A stretch of DNA of 64,000 bases from UBA9160 sp035489755. GTDB lineage: Bacteria; Myxococcota_A; UBA9160. This document shows positions 1-7,107 of this stretch, in pieces; positions within the stretch are counted from its first letter, which is position 1; each line of letters begins with the position of its first letter. Location of the stretch: NCBI GenBank assembly GCA_035489755.1, contig DATGZK010000020.1:1-64000 (forward strand), in the 5' to 3' direction. The position numbers and the translations under genes are program-made. The notes beneath the pieces were generated by a model. It ran no database searches and was not told the origin of the DNA. It worked only from the letters and a program-made list of their open reading frames with translations.

Positions 1-446
1 CTCGCCCAAACCTAAAGCTCGCCTGGATCCCTTCGCCAGCGCCTCCTGCGGCGCGGCACTCGTATGCGCGAAAGTCGGATCGCCGCAGGCTGTGCATCCC
101 GTTCGGGCCCCTGCGCGCCCGCAGCGCCGCAAAATCAGCCACCCGCGCTTCCGGGCCTCGCTCGATCCGGCGAGAAACGCCGAAGAAATGGAGCGTTTTG
201 GGACGAGAAGTAACTAAGTCGCTGGACGCGCGTCGAGGCAGTAGGTGAGGGCGAGTCTGGGTAGCTTTTGTGACGGGATCGAGACCTTGCCTTCGGATTC
301 CTTGGATTAGAGGGATCCGAATGGTGCCGCGGCATTCCCGACAGGGTTCTTCTCCCCCATGACGTGACACTTAGGGTCCGCGATATTCATGGTGCTGCGA
401 AGCGAGGCGAAAGGACAATCGAACCAGGATGGGAGGAGAGCGCTCT
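1..446. other. Stretch without a supported gene
   Basis: I see no convincing gene here. Short open frames on both strands have low-complexity, Arg/Ser/Pro-rich translations of the kind produced by GC-rich non-coding DNA. The only recognisable signal is a strong ribosome-binding site, GGGAGGAG, at about 431-438, which belongs to the acetyltransferase that starts at 447. Confidence 0.5.
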
Positions 447-914
447 ATGATCGACCTTGCTCGTGAAACCGACCTCGATGCTCTGGTTCAGCTCGCGATC
501 GCCTTTCGCGACTACCTCGGTCAGTCGCAGCCATCTACCGCCGAATTTCATGATTCGATCGCCATCCTCCTCAAGGATCCGGATACAGACTTCTTGTTGG
601 CGCGAAGTATTGACGGAGCTCCCCTTGGATATGCGCAAGTCCGATATCGCTACTCGGCGTGGATTCCAGGCCTTGGAGCCGAGATCGAGGATCTCTTTGT
701 TCTTCCATTTGCCCGACGTCAGGGCATTGGCCTCGAACTCGCCCACTCGGTGAGTGAGCGAGCGAGGCAGAGGGCATGTCGCGTCATCGGTCTCAATACC
801 AACGAGCGCAACGAAGCAGCGCTCGGGCTTTACCAGCGACTCGGCTTCACAGCGGAGAGAGCATTGTGGAACGGAAGTCGTCAGCTGTGGCTCGAGAAGC
901 GAGTTGAGCCCTAG
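447..914 (+). CDS. GNAT-family N-acetyltransferase
   Basis: Predicted cytoplasmic acetyl-CoA-dependent N-acetyltransferase of about 155 residues, the usual size for a single GNAT domain; the acceptor is unknown. The central strand-turn-helix reads VLPFARRQGIG, matching motif A (R/Q-x-x-G-x-G/A) that binds the pyrophosphate of acetyl-CoA. It is followed by NERNEAALGLYQRLGF, the typical motif B with N...A..LY...GF. I chose the ATG at 447 because GGGAGGAG lies 8 bases upstream; an upstream in-frame ATG at 429 would leave that site inside the gene. It stands alone, with the convergent ahpD gene about 220 bases downstream. Confidence 0.85.
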   Translation: MIDLARETDLDALVQLAIAFRDYLGQSQPSTAEFHDSIAILLKDPDTDFLLARSIDGAPLGYAQVRYRYSAWIPGLGAEIEDLFVLPFARRQGIGLELAHSVSERARQRACRVIGLNTNERNEAALGLYQRLGFTAERALWNGSRQLWLEKRVEP

Positions 915-1132
915 CGCATTGACGCCCGCGCCGTGCCCCAGTGGTTGCGCGGCCCGCGAGGCTGTGAGCGAGCCGAGGGAGAGATTCGCCAGGGCAAGTG
1001 TGGATTCAGAATGGAACGCATCCTCTCCACCGGTCGTATCTACGCAAATGAAGCCACATCCGCCGGGTGTCCTTGGGACCCTCTTCTTGGAGGACGGGTG
1101 CAAATGAGACGGGGCGGAGGCCCTCGTGGTCC

Positions 1133-1690
1133 TCAGGCAACGGCTGCCTCGCCCACCTTGGAGGTCACGATGGGGCTCTCGAGGGCGACAGCCGCAGCGT
1201 GGACGACTGCGGCGATCCGTACCGCGTCGTGGACTTGCTCCTCGCTGAGGCCTCCTTCGAGTACGGCCTTCTCATGCGCCCGCAGGCAGACCTCACATCC
1301 GTTGATTGCGCTCACCACCAAGCAGAAGAGCTCGAGATTGATCTTGCTTGTGCTCGGGTTGGCGAGGCGGTTCATGCGCAATCGCGCCGCCTTTTCCGAG
1401 TAGCCCGGCTTCCCGATGAGGTGACGGAATCGGTAGTAGATGTTGGTCATGGACATGAGCGCTGCAGCAGCCGCAGCGTCGTCAATCACCGCAGCGCCCA
1501 CTTCACGGGACGCCTCGGCGAGGATTGCGTCCCGGAAGGGCAGGTTCCGGGACGCGATCGCCGAAGCCACCGAGACGCCCCAGCGCTGGGCGGCCGAGAG
1601 CGACCCCGACTGAAGCAGCGTCTGGAAATTGAGCGCGATGTCTTTTGCCGCCGCAGGTATAGAGGCCGCGATGCTTGCGAGTCCGTTCAC
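1133..1690 (-). CDS. ahpD: Alkyl hydroperoxidase AhpD
   Basis: Carboxymuconolactone-decarboxylase-fold alkyl hydroperoxidase, about 185 residues like mycobacterial AhpD. In that family it is a thiol peroxidase that also passes electrons to AhpC. The active-site signature AINGCEVCLRAHE contains the redox CxxC pair and the following His. The upstream helix FRHLIGKPGY...RLRMNRLANP also matches the family. The open frame reaches into the preceding gene, but a GTG at 1690 lies two bases after the ahpC stop and gives the family's usual N terminus, so I take it as the start. The spacing implies translational coupling and an ahpC-ahpD operon like that of mycobacteria. Confidence 0.92.
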   Translation of the reverse strand: MNGLASIAASIPAAAKDIALNFQTLLQSGSLSAAQRWGVSVASAIASRNLPFRDAILAEASREVGAAVIDDAAAAAALMSMTNIYYRFRHLIGKPGYSEKAARLRMNRLANPSTSKINLELFCLVVSAINGCEVCLRAHEKAVLEGGLSEEQVHDAVRIAAVVHAAAVALESPIVTSKVGEAAVA

Positions 1691-1692
1691 GG

Positions 1693-2232
1693 CTAGGCAC
1701 CTTCGAGCGTCGGCTCGCCCTTCGTCCAGTTGCAGGGGCAAAGCTCTTCCGTTTGAAGCGCGTCGAGAACCCGCAGGACCTCGTCGACATTCCGGCCGAC
1801 TGAAAGGTCGTTCACGCTCACGAAACGGATGGTGCCGTTCGGGTCTACCACGAACGTCGCACGCAGCGGCACACCCTCTTGCTTGTGGAGTACACCGAGG
1901 GCGCTCGACAGCTCTCGCTTCGTGTCCGCGAGCATCGGGTAGGGCAAGTCTTTCAGGTCAGGGTGGTTCTTCCTCCACGCGAGGTGGACGTAGTGGGTAT
2001 CCGTACTCGCGCCGAGGAGCTGCGCGTCCCGTTCCACGAAGTCGCGGTTCCGTCTCCCGAATTCCGCGATCTCGGTCGGGCAGATGAAGGTGAAATCCAT
2101 GGGCCACAGAAAGAAGACCTTCCACTTTCCCGGATAGCTCCGGTCCGTGATTTCCTCGAACTCCTCGCCCCGCTCAAGCCCAGTCACGGCTTGGAGTTGG
2201 AACTGCGGGAAGGGATCGCCAACCGTCAGCAT
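1693..2232 (-). CDS. ahpC: Peroxiredoxin / alkyl hydroperoxide reductase AhpC
   Basis: Two-Cys peroxiredoxin of 179 residues that reduces H2O2, organic peroxides and possibly peroxynitrite in the cytoplasm. The peroxidatic cysteine lies in FTFICPTE, and the C-terminal resolving region reads ELCPCNW. The thioredoxin-fold spacing and the LPYPMLAD segment are typical. GGAGGAAA lies a few bases before the ATG. AhpD follows with a 2-base gap and a Fur/PerR-type regulator lies upstream in the same orientation, so the three genes form a peroxide-response unit. Expected control is derepression by the upstream regulator under oxidative stress. No ahpF-like reductase gene is present; AhpD probably supplies electrons. 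Confidence 0.95.
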   Translation of the reverse strand: MLTVGDPFPQFQLQAVTGLERGEEFEEITDRSYPGKWKVFFLWPMDFTFICPTEIAEFGRRNRDFVERDAQLLGASTDTHYVHLAWRKNHPDLKDLPYPMLADTKRELSSALGVLHKQEGVPLRATFVVDPNGTIRFVSVNDLSVGRNVDEVLRVLDALQTEELCPCNWTKGEPTLEGA

Positions 2233-2250
2233 GAGATTTCCTCCATTATA

Positions 2251-2268
2251 TTAGATACAGAGTTAGAT
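2251..2268. promoter_or_regulatory. TTAGAT half-sites before ahpC
   Basis: The 61 bases between the regulator stop and the ahpC start are AT-rich and contain two direct TTAGAT repeats (2251-2256 and 2263-2268), with a further TCTAA at about 2283. The same half-site makes up the inverted repeat upstream of the regulator gene at 2715-2729. This suggests that the Fur/PerR-type protein binds both places. The arrangement here is less regular than the upstream site. Confidence 0.4.
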
Positions 2269-2293
2269 CTGGTCTCATCACTTCTAAAAAAAA

Positions 2294-2707
2294 TTACCGC
2301 TGCCGTCTCGACTCCGCCGTTCGGCCGCGCATCACCACCTGGTATTCGCGCACGTCGTAGCCCTTCAGCGAGTCGATCCTTCGAACCTCGAGCGCTTGCC
2401 AGGGAACGTCGTGGATGGCTCCCGTCGCTTCATCGATGAAATGGTGATGCGGCTCGACGTTGGGATCAAAAACCACTTTGCCCTCAGCGAGCACAAGCCG
2501 GCGGAGGAGCCCCTTTTCTATGAAAAAGTTGAGCGTGTTGTAGACGGTCGCACGAGAGAGCATGGGGAACGTCTTCTTGACCCGCGCCCAAACCTGATCC
2601 GCCGAGGGATGCTCGGTGGTCACGAGTACGTACTCCGCGATCGCAACGCGCTGGGCCGAGGGCTGGATCCCGTGCTCCTTGAGCGCATCCACGATCTGTT
2701 TCTTCAC
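2294..2707 (-). CDS. Fur-family regulator, PerR-like
   Basis: Metal-dependent repressor of 137 residues. The N-terminal winged helix is clear (GIQPSAQRVAIAEYV then SADQVWARVKKTFP and LSRATVYNTLNFF). The dimerisation domain carries the metal-ligand segment DPNVEPHHHFID. The usual C-terminal CxxC structural zinc motif is absent and the tail is short, as in the short PerR-like proteins found next to peroxidase genes. The position directly upstream of ahpC-ahpD, on the same strand, supports peroxide sensing rather than iron uptake control. An AT-rich 15-bp inverted repeat lies 8 bases before the start and probably mediates autoregulation. Confidence 0.85.
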   Translation of the reverse strand: MKKQIVDALKEHGIQPSAQRVAIAEYVLVTTEHPSADQVWARVKKTFPMLSRATVYNTLNFFIEKGLLRRLVLAEGKVVFDPNVEPHHHFIDEATGAIHDVPWQALEVRRIDSLKGYDVREYQVVMRGRTAESRRQR

Positions 2708-2714
2708 GTGGATT

Positions 2715-2729
2715 AGACTATATCTAAAT
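2715..2729. promoter_or_regulatory. Candidate PerR/Fur box
   Basis: TTAGACTATATCTAA forms a 7-1-7 inverted repeat with one mismatch, the geometry of PerR/Fur boxes, inside an AT-rich patch just upstream of the PerR-like gene. It shares the TTAGA half-site with the repeats before ahpC. Binding is inferred. Confidence 0.5.
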
Positions 2730-3059
2730 ATCGACTATGTCAAGACACCTGCCGCGGGTCGACTTTCGAAGGCGATTCGGTCGCTTGGGCATGCTCGAGC
2801 CGATTGGTGCCGTCCTCGGAAGCCGTCTTGGCCGAATCGGAGGCGGTCGAGAGTTTCGGTTTGCCTTCCTCGACCCGCATCCAGCATCGGCCGTGCGAAC
2901 CAAGCGGCCGAAGGACCACGGGGAATCCGGTTCTCGAATGGGCGCGCCCCCGCCACCGTGGAGCAGCAGCGGGAGCCCCTCGGAGCTTCGCGTTTTGGCG
3001 CCGAGCCTAGACGAGCTACACAACGGGCCTCGCGCGCAAGCGCGGTCGGAGGTCTCTCA
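2730..3059. other. Intergenic stretch between divergent genes
   Basis: Divergent region between the PerR-like gene and the solute-binding lipoprotein. One plus-strand frame stays open through it and continues into the lipoprotein gene, but its translation is Arg-rich with no family resemblance. I treat it as non-coding. It must hold the lipoprotein promoter, which I cannot pinpoint. Confidence 0.5.
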
Positions 3060-3887
3060 ATGGCTGTCCGTCGCCCCGCCTCTCAGCTCGCCCTCGTTCT
3101 CGCTGCGCTCGTTCTCGGTGCGTGTCAGTCGCTCTCGCCCTCCCCCGGCCACGCAAGCGCTCGGCTGCCGCAAATCCTCTCGCGGGGTGCGTTGCGCGTT
3201 GGGCTCACGGGCGATCAACCGCCCCTCAACATGAAGACCCGCAGCGGCCAGCTCGAGGGCTTGGAGGTCGACCTCGCAACGGCACTCGCGACGTCGATGG
3301 GAGTGCGCCTCGAGCTCGTCCAGAAGCCGTTCCCGGACCTCCTGCCCGCGCTTCAGAAGGGAGAAGTCGACGTCGTGATTTCGGGGGTCACGATTACGCC
3401 GGAACGCAATACACAAGTCGCCTTCGCGGGCCCGTACTTCGTCACAGGGAAGTCGATCCTGACGAAGCAGTCCACTCTAAAGGAGGTTCAGGACGCGCGG
3501 CAGCTCGACGATCCGCAGCGCACCTACGTGACGCTCGGGGGATCGACCAGCGAGCTATTCGTGAAGACGACGTTCCCCAAGGCGAAGCTTGTTACCACCG
3601 AGAACTACGAAGCGGCGGTGCAGATGGTGATCGATGACAAGGCCGACGCCATGGTTGGCGATTTCCTTGCCTGTGGGCTCGGGGTCTGGCGCAATCCCAA
3701 CGCCGGCCTCTTCACTCCCCCCACACCCTTCACCACTGAGGCGATTGGCATCGCGTTGCCCGCAGATGACTTTCTGTTCGTGAACCTGGTCCAGAACTAT
3801 TTGACGATGCTCCAGCAGACCGGTCTTCTCACCCAGCTCCAGGCGAAGTGGCTTACCGAGGGCAGCTGGCTCAACGACTTGCGCTAG
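3060..3887 (+). CDS. Family 3 extracellular solute-binding lipoprotein
   Basis: Periplasmic substrate-binding protein of 275 residues, of the type that feeds polar amino acids or related small solutes to ABC importers. The N terminus is a lipoprotein signal with lipobox LGAC, so the mature protein would be membrane-anchored. The PBP2 fold is visible in order: LRVGLTGDQPP, then GLEVDLATALATSMG, then LQKGEVDVVISGVTITPERN, then a second-lobe segment ending DKADAMVGD. The start follows from the signal peptide; the frame is open much further upstream without sense. No ABC permease or ATPase is adjacent, so it may instead be an orphan binding protein. The peptidase gene begins five bases after its stop. 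Confidence 0.88.
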   Translation: MAVRRPASQLALVLAALVLGACQSLSPSPGHASARLPQILSRGALRVGLTGDQPPLNMKTRSGQLEGLEVDLATALATSMGVRLELVQKPFPDLLPALQKGEVDVVISGVTITPERNTQVAFAGPYFVTGKSILTKQSTLKEVQDARQLDDPQRTYVTLGGSTSELFVKTTFPKAKLVTTENYEAAVQMVIDDKADAMVGDFLACGLGVWRNPNAGLFTPPTPFTTEAIGIALPADDFLFVNLVQNYLTMLQQTGLLTQLQAKWLTEGSWLNDLR

Positions 3888-3892
3888 TGCCG

Positions 3893-5320
3893 ATGGGTGG
3901 CCCTCGACGTCTGCTTCAATTCACTGCGCTCGGCCTGACCCTCATCTCCTGCGCCTCCGCTCCGACCTCCAAGCAGCCGCAGCGTACCATTCTCCTTACC
4001 GAGCAGGACGACGTGCGAGCCGGCCGCGAGGGCGCGGGCGAGGTGGCGGCCCAGATCGGCGTCCTCGACAATCCGGCGCTCAAGGCCTATGTCAACGGGA
4101 TCGGACGCAAGCTACTGCGTGGCGTGCCCAACCGCGGCTTCGACTTTGAGTTTAGCGTGGTTGATCAGGTGGAGCCCAACGCCTTTGCACTCCCTGGCGG
4201 ATTCATCTTCGTATCGCGCGGCCTCCTTCTGCTGGCGAACAACGAGGACCAGCTCGCGTGCGTCATGGGTCACGAGATTGGACACGTCGTGCGCCGCCAC
4301 GCCGCGCGTCAGCAGGCGATCGCGCTGAACGGTCCTTTGTCGCTGCCTTGGGTGCGCGCTGGGCAGATGGCAGCCTATTCCCGCGATATGGAACGACAGG
4401 CTGATGAGGATGGGCAGCTCTTGTGTGCCGCTGCGGGCTACGACCCGCGCGCGCTCGGGAGCTTTCTCACGACGCTTGAAATGGCCGAACGGCTTAGGGC
4501 GGGGACGTCCCACACGCCGGGCTTCTTCGACACCCATCCCGGATCGGCCGACCGGGTGGCGGCGAGCGCCGTGCACGCGAGCGAAATTCGCTGGCGGCGC
4601 GACCCCTCGATCGGCGACCCGCGTGCTGCGCTGCTCAGGCACACCGACGGCCTCGCCGTCGGGCCCCGTCCGGAATCTGGCGTCTTCGTGGGCGATCGCT
4701 TTCTTCACCCTGTTCTTGGCTTCGAGATCCGTTTTCCGTCGGGCTGGCGCACCGCCAACACGAATCAGATGGTTGGTGCCATGGAGCCGAAGGGAGAGGC
4801 GATGGTCTATCTCACAGGCGATCTGCCCGCGGGCGGCGCAGAGCTGGTCGCGCAGACGTGGCTGGCCCGCGCGCAAAAGGAGGCGCCGCTCGACGTACGG
4901 GAAGCGGCCCCGGTGAAGGTGGGCTCAATCGACGCGTATCGAATGCTGGTCGAATCGAAGGGCCGCGGCCGCTCGATTCGCGGCTACGTGACATTCGTGC
5001 CCTACGGCCCTACCACCTACCGCATCGCCGGAATCGCGCCATCCCTCCTCGCGGACCAATATCTCTCGCGGGTCCTTGTCACCATGCGAAGCTTCCGCCC
5101 GCTTTCTGAGGAAGATCGCCACTCGATCAGGGCGATGCGTCTCCGCGTCGCGACCGCGCGGCCCGGCGAAGACCTCACCGCGCTCGGTCGCCGGACGAGC
5201 AGCGCGTGGGACTCCACGACTGCCGCTGTCTTTAACGGCTTCCAGATTGATCAGCGATTTAGCGGGGGCGAACTTGTGAAGACGGCGCAGGTCGAGCTCT
5301 ACACGGCGCGAAAGAACTGA
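3893..5320 (+). CDS. M48-family metallopeptidase lipoprotein
   Basis: Zinc metallopeptidase of about 475 residues, related to BepA/LoiP-type M48 peptidases that act in outer-membrane quality control. A lipobox (LISC, Cys20) marks it as a lipoprotein. The catalytic helix HEIGHVVRRH provides H127, E128 and H131, and the third zinc ligand is E167 in DMERQADED (ExxxD). Residues of about 245-440 form an extra domain that I do not recognise; it replaces the TPR repeats of BepA. I chose the ATG at 3893 because it gives the lipoprotein signal; a GTG at 3887 is also possible. The stop codon abuts the decayed IS110 element, so the last residues may not be native. Confidence 0.88.
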   Translation: MGGPRRLLQFTALGLTLISCASAPTSKQPQRTILLTEQDDVRAGREGAGEVAAQIGVLDNPALKAYVNGIGRKLLRGVPNRGFDFEFSVVDQVEPNAFALPGGFIFVSRGLLLLANNEDQLACVMGHEIGHVVRRHAARQQAIALNGPLSLPWVRAGQMAAYSRDMERQADEDGQLLCAAAGYDPRALGSFLTTLEMAERLRAGTSHTPGFFDTHPGSADRVAASAVHASEIRWRRDPSIGDPRAALLRHTDGLAVGPRPESGVFVGDRFLHPVLGFEIRFPSGWRTANTNQMVGAMEPKGEAMVYLTGDLPAGGAELVAQTWLARAQKEAPLDVREAAPVKVGSIDAYRMLVESKGRGRSIRGYVTFVPYGPTTYRIAGIAPSLLADQYLSRVLVTMRSFRPLSEEDRHSIRAMRLRVATARPGEDLTALGRRTSSAWDSTTAAVFNGFQIDQRFSGGELVKTAQVELYTARKN

Positions 5321-5850
5321 ATCGCCGGCCTCGCAGCCACTCGAGGTGCGTCTGCGTCCAGGCGTCCCAGAGTCCAGCGCACTCCCCGGCGCAAGAGAAA
5401 CTTCGACAGCCGGTGCCGCATGCGGATCTGATCCCGCTTCACGGCCTCGCGTGCCCGGGACAGGTCTCGCACCGCTTCCTGCTCTGCCGTCGGCGCGTGC
5501 ACCTCGGTCAGCAGCCCCGCTCGCAAGAGTTCCGCCAGCTTCCGCGCGTCGCGGTCCGTCTTGATCCGGTCCCCAGGCTTGACCGGGATCAACGCCGGCG
5601 CCACCACCACGCACTTAAGACCCAGCGTCTCGAGTTCCCGCATCAGGCCGTAGCCCAGCGGGCCGGCCTCGTAGCAGCACACCACCGGCCCTGGCGCGCG
5701 CCGCACGAGTCGCCGGGCCCAGCGCCGGATCGCCTCCGGCGTATTCGCGAACGGATCTTCGGCAGCCTTCTCCACGCCCGGCAACAGCGCCGCCGCATGG
5801 ATCGTCTCCTGGTGGGCATCGAGACCGATGTAGGTGATATCCTTCGCCAC
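5321..5850 (-). pseudogene. Truncated IS110-family transposase
   Basis: N-terminal part of an IS110 DEDD transposase/recombinase. From a GTG at 5850 the frame gives YIGLDAHQETIHAA (first Asp), CYEAGPLGYG (Glu) and KTDRDARKLAELL (Asp pair), so the RuvC-like catalytic half is intact over about 160 residues. Near 5360-5375 the similarity leaves this frame: the expected continuation WTQTHLEWLRGRRF is encoded in another frame, which indicates a frameshift. Similarity then stops at the peptidase gene. The C-terminal Tnp_20 domain with its catalytic Ser is missing. Full members have about 340-400 residues, so this is a dead remnant. The sequence upstream is described separately. Confidence 0.85.
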
Positions 5851-5876
5851 GACCGGCTCCTTTGCGTGCGGCTCTG

Positions 5877-5938
5877 CCGCCCTCGGGCGGTAACCCGCGG
5901 AAATGGGCCTCACGGCCCCGTCCTCAGTTTCGACTGAG
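5877..5938 (-). ncRNA. Three-hairpin leader upstream of IS110 transposase (possible bridge RNA remnant)
   Basis: Three perfect stem-loops with four-base loops lie in a row upstream of the transposase start. Read on the minus strand they are CTCAGT-CGAA-ACTGAG (5923-5938), GGGCC-GTGA-GGCCC (5905-5918) and CCGCC-CGAG-GGCGG (5877-5890). IS110-family elements are known to encode a structured bridge RNA in a non-coding end next to the recombinase gene. Position and structure fit such an RNA, but I cannot test guide loops because the element ends are not defined. Chance hairpins in GC-rich DNA are the alternative. Confidence 0.35.
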
Positions 5939-6088
5939 CACGACACTCGCAAACGGAGTCGGTCGCTCCATATGGTCTAGGCCTTCTGCGCGAGACGGCG
6001 GGAGTTCCACGACTCGTGCGCCCGAACGCTTGGGCCGCCGCAGGACCCTTTCCATTCCGCTCCGCGGGCCAGCCGCGCGACTCAGCAA

Positions 6089-6388
6089 TCAGTCCACAGA
6101 CGTGCAGTTCATTTGGCAGGTCCCGTAAGACCGCTGTGCCGAATCCATACATGCCTGAATGGAATCGACTCCAGTAGGATCTTGAGGTGCCGTCTTGCAA
6201 GCCGTCATCGCAGCCTCGTACTCGCGGCTGCAATCGGATGGGCAGGAGCGGGAATGCGGAGGGCTGGTAGGCACACAGGCGGCGAGGGTTGCCAATCCGA
6301 AGAACGCGATCGCTTTCGCGAGGCACCCGCGCCGCGAACTGAGGTCCGCGCACGGATCAGACAGACTTGCGGTGCGATCACGAGGCAT
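6089..6388 (-). CDS. Small Cys-rich lipoprotein
   Basis: Predicted 99-residue lipoprotein of unknown function. After a charged N terminus, KAIAFFGLATLAAC forms a signal with the lipidated Cys at 38. The mature part of about 60 residues has a mirrored cysteine pattern: C-x3-C-x10-C in the first half and C-x10-C-x3-C in the second, separated by a Pro/Gly-containing turn. That suggests a helical hairpin closed by two or three disulfides in the periplasm. The ATG at 6388 is the only normal start codon in frame upstream of the signal, which leaves a long n-region; a later TTG is possible. I recognise no family. Confidence 0.6.
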   Translation of the reverse strand: MPRDRTASLSDPCADLSSRRGCLAKAIAFFGLATLAACVPTSPPHSRSCPSDCSREYEAAMTACKTAPQDPTGVDSIQACMDSAQRSYGTCQMNCTSVD

Positions 6389-7107
6389 CGGGGTCCGTTA
6401 CATCCTCTTGAGCGAGCCGCCTGGAATTGACCGAAGCAGACCGGGCCCCAAGAGGCTGGATGGCCAGCCGCCGAGCCTTCGCCTGGCAATGTGAACCAGG
6501 GCGCTGCAAAGATCAACGCGTGCGGCGGCAAGGTGATCTGCAGTCTCATTCCCCGTCGACCTCCCGAGCCTGTTCGCGACCGAATGGCTAAGCCTCCGCG
6601 GGACCAGCTCTGGCCGGTCGCCGAGGAGTCGCTGGCGCGAACTCACAAGGGAAAGAGGCGCTCACGCGGTATACCGGCCTCCCCCTCGCTCGAACCTGAG
6701 CCTCGGTCGAGTGCCTGGATGTGCCGGAGGCTCGCCGGCAGGGCCGCACCGAGCCAACGAAGGGCGTCCGTCGCCGAGCCGGGGGGCGGGTGCGCAAGGC
6801 CTCCGGGTGCACCGGCTCCTTCTCCCGGGCACGCTGAAGCGCCACCACGTGAGTCGCATGCGTCGAGAGGCGGTAAACCGCGGCAACCGCGAGGCCTTCC
6901 GCTCCGCGGGTCCACCGTAGCCGGGCAAATTCCTTCCACGGAGCTCCACCCGGCCGAAGGTTCCTAGCCAAGAGATCGTCGACGACGCGAGCGGGCAAGC
7001 CGCTCTACCGAATGGGCGACCGGCCGTGGCCGATTCGACGCACACACCGGCACGGCCTCTACGCGATAGGTAGTATTGAATCTCGTCCGCGTAGGGGTTG
7101 GCGGGAT
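6389..7107. other. Long stretch without a supported gene
   Basis: About 720 bases with several overlapping open frames on both strands, none with family resemblance, a clear start or sensible composition. The most protein-like is the first third of a minus-strand frame ending at 6588, but it soon becomes Arg/Pro-rich. The region may be a decayed gene or simply the upstream region of the RND operon. No repeat or RNA gene was recognised. Confidence 0.45.

Noticed and set aside
2616..3059. N-terminal extension of the solute-binding protein frame
   Set aside because: The extra 148 codons are Arg/Ser-rich and would bury the lipoprotein signal inside the protein.
6588..6998. Minus-strand 136-codon open frame upstream of the RND operon
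   Set aside because: The first 50 residues look plausible but the rest is Arg/Pro-rich, and no family or RBS was seen.
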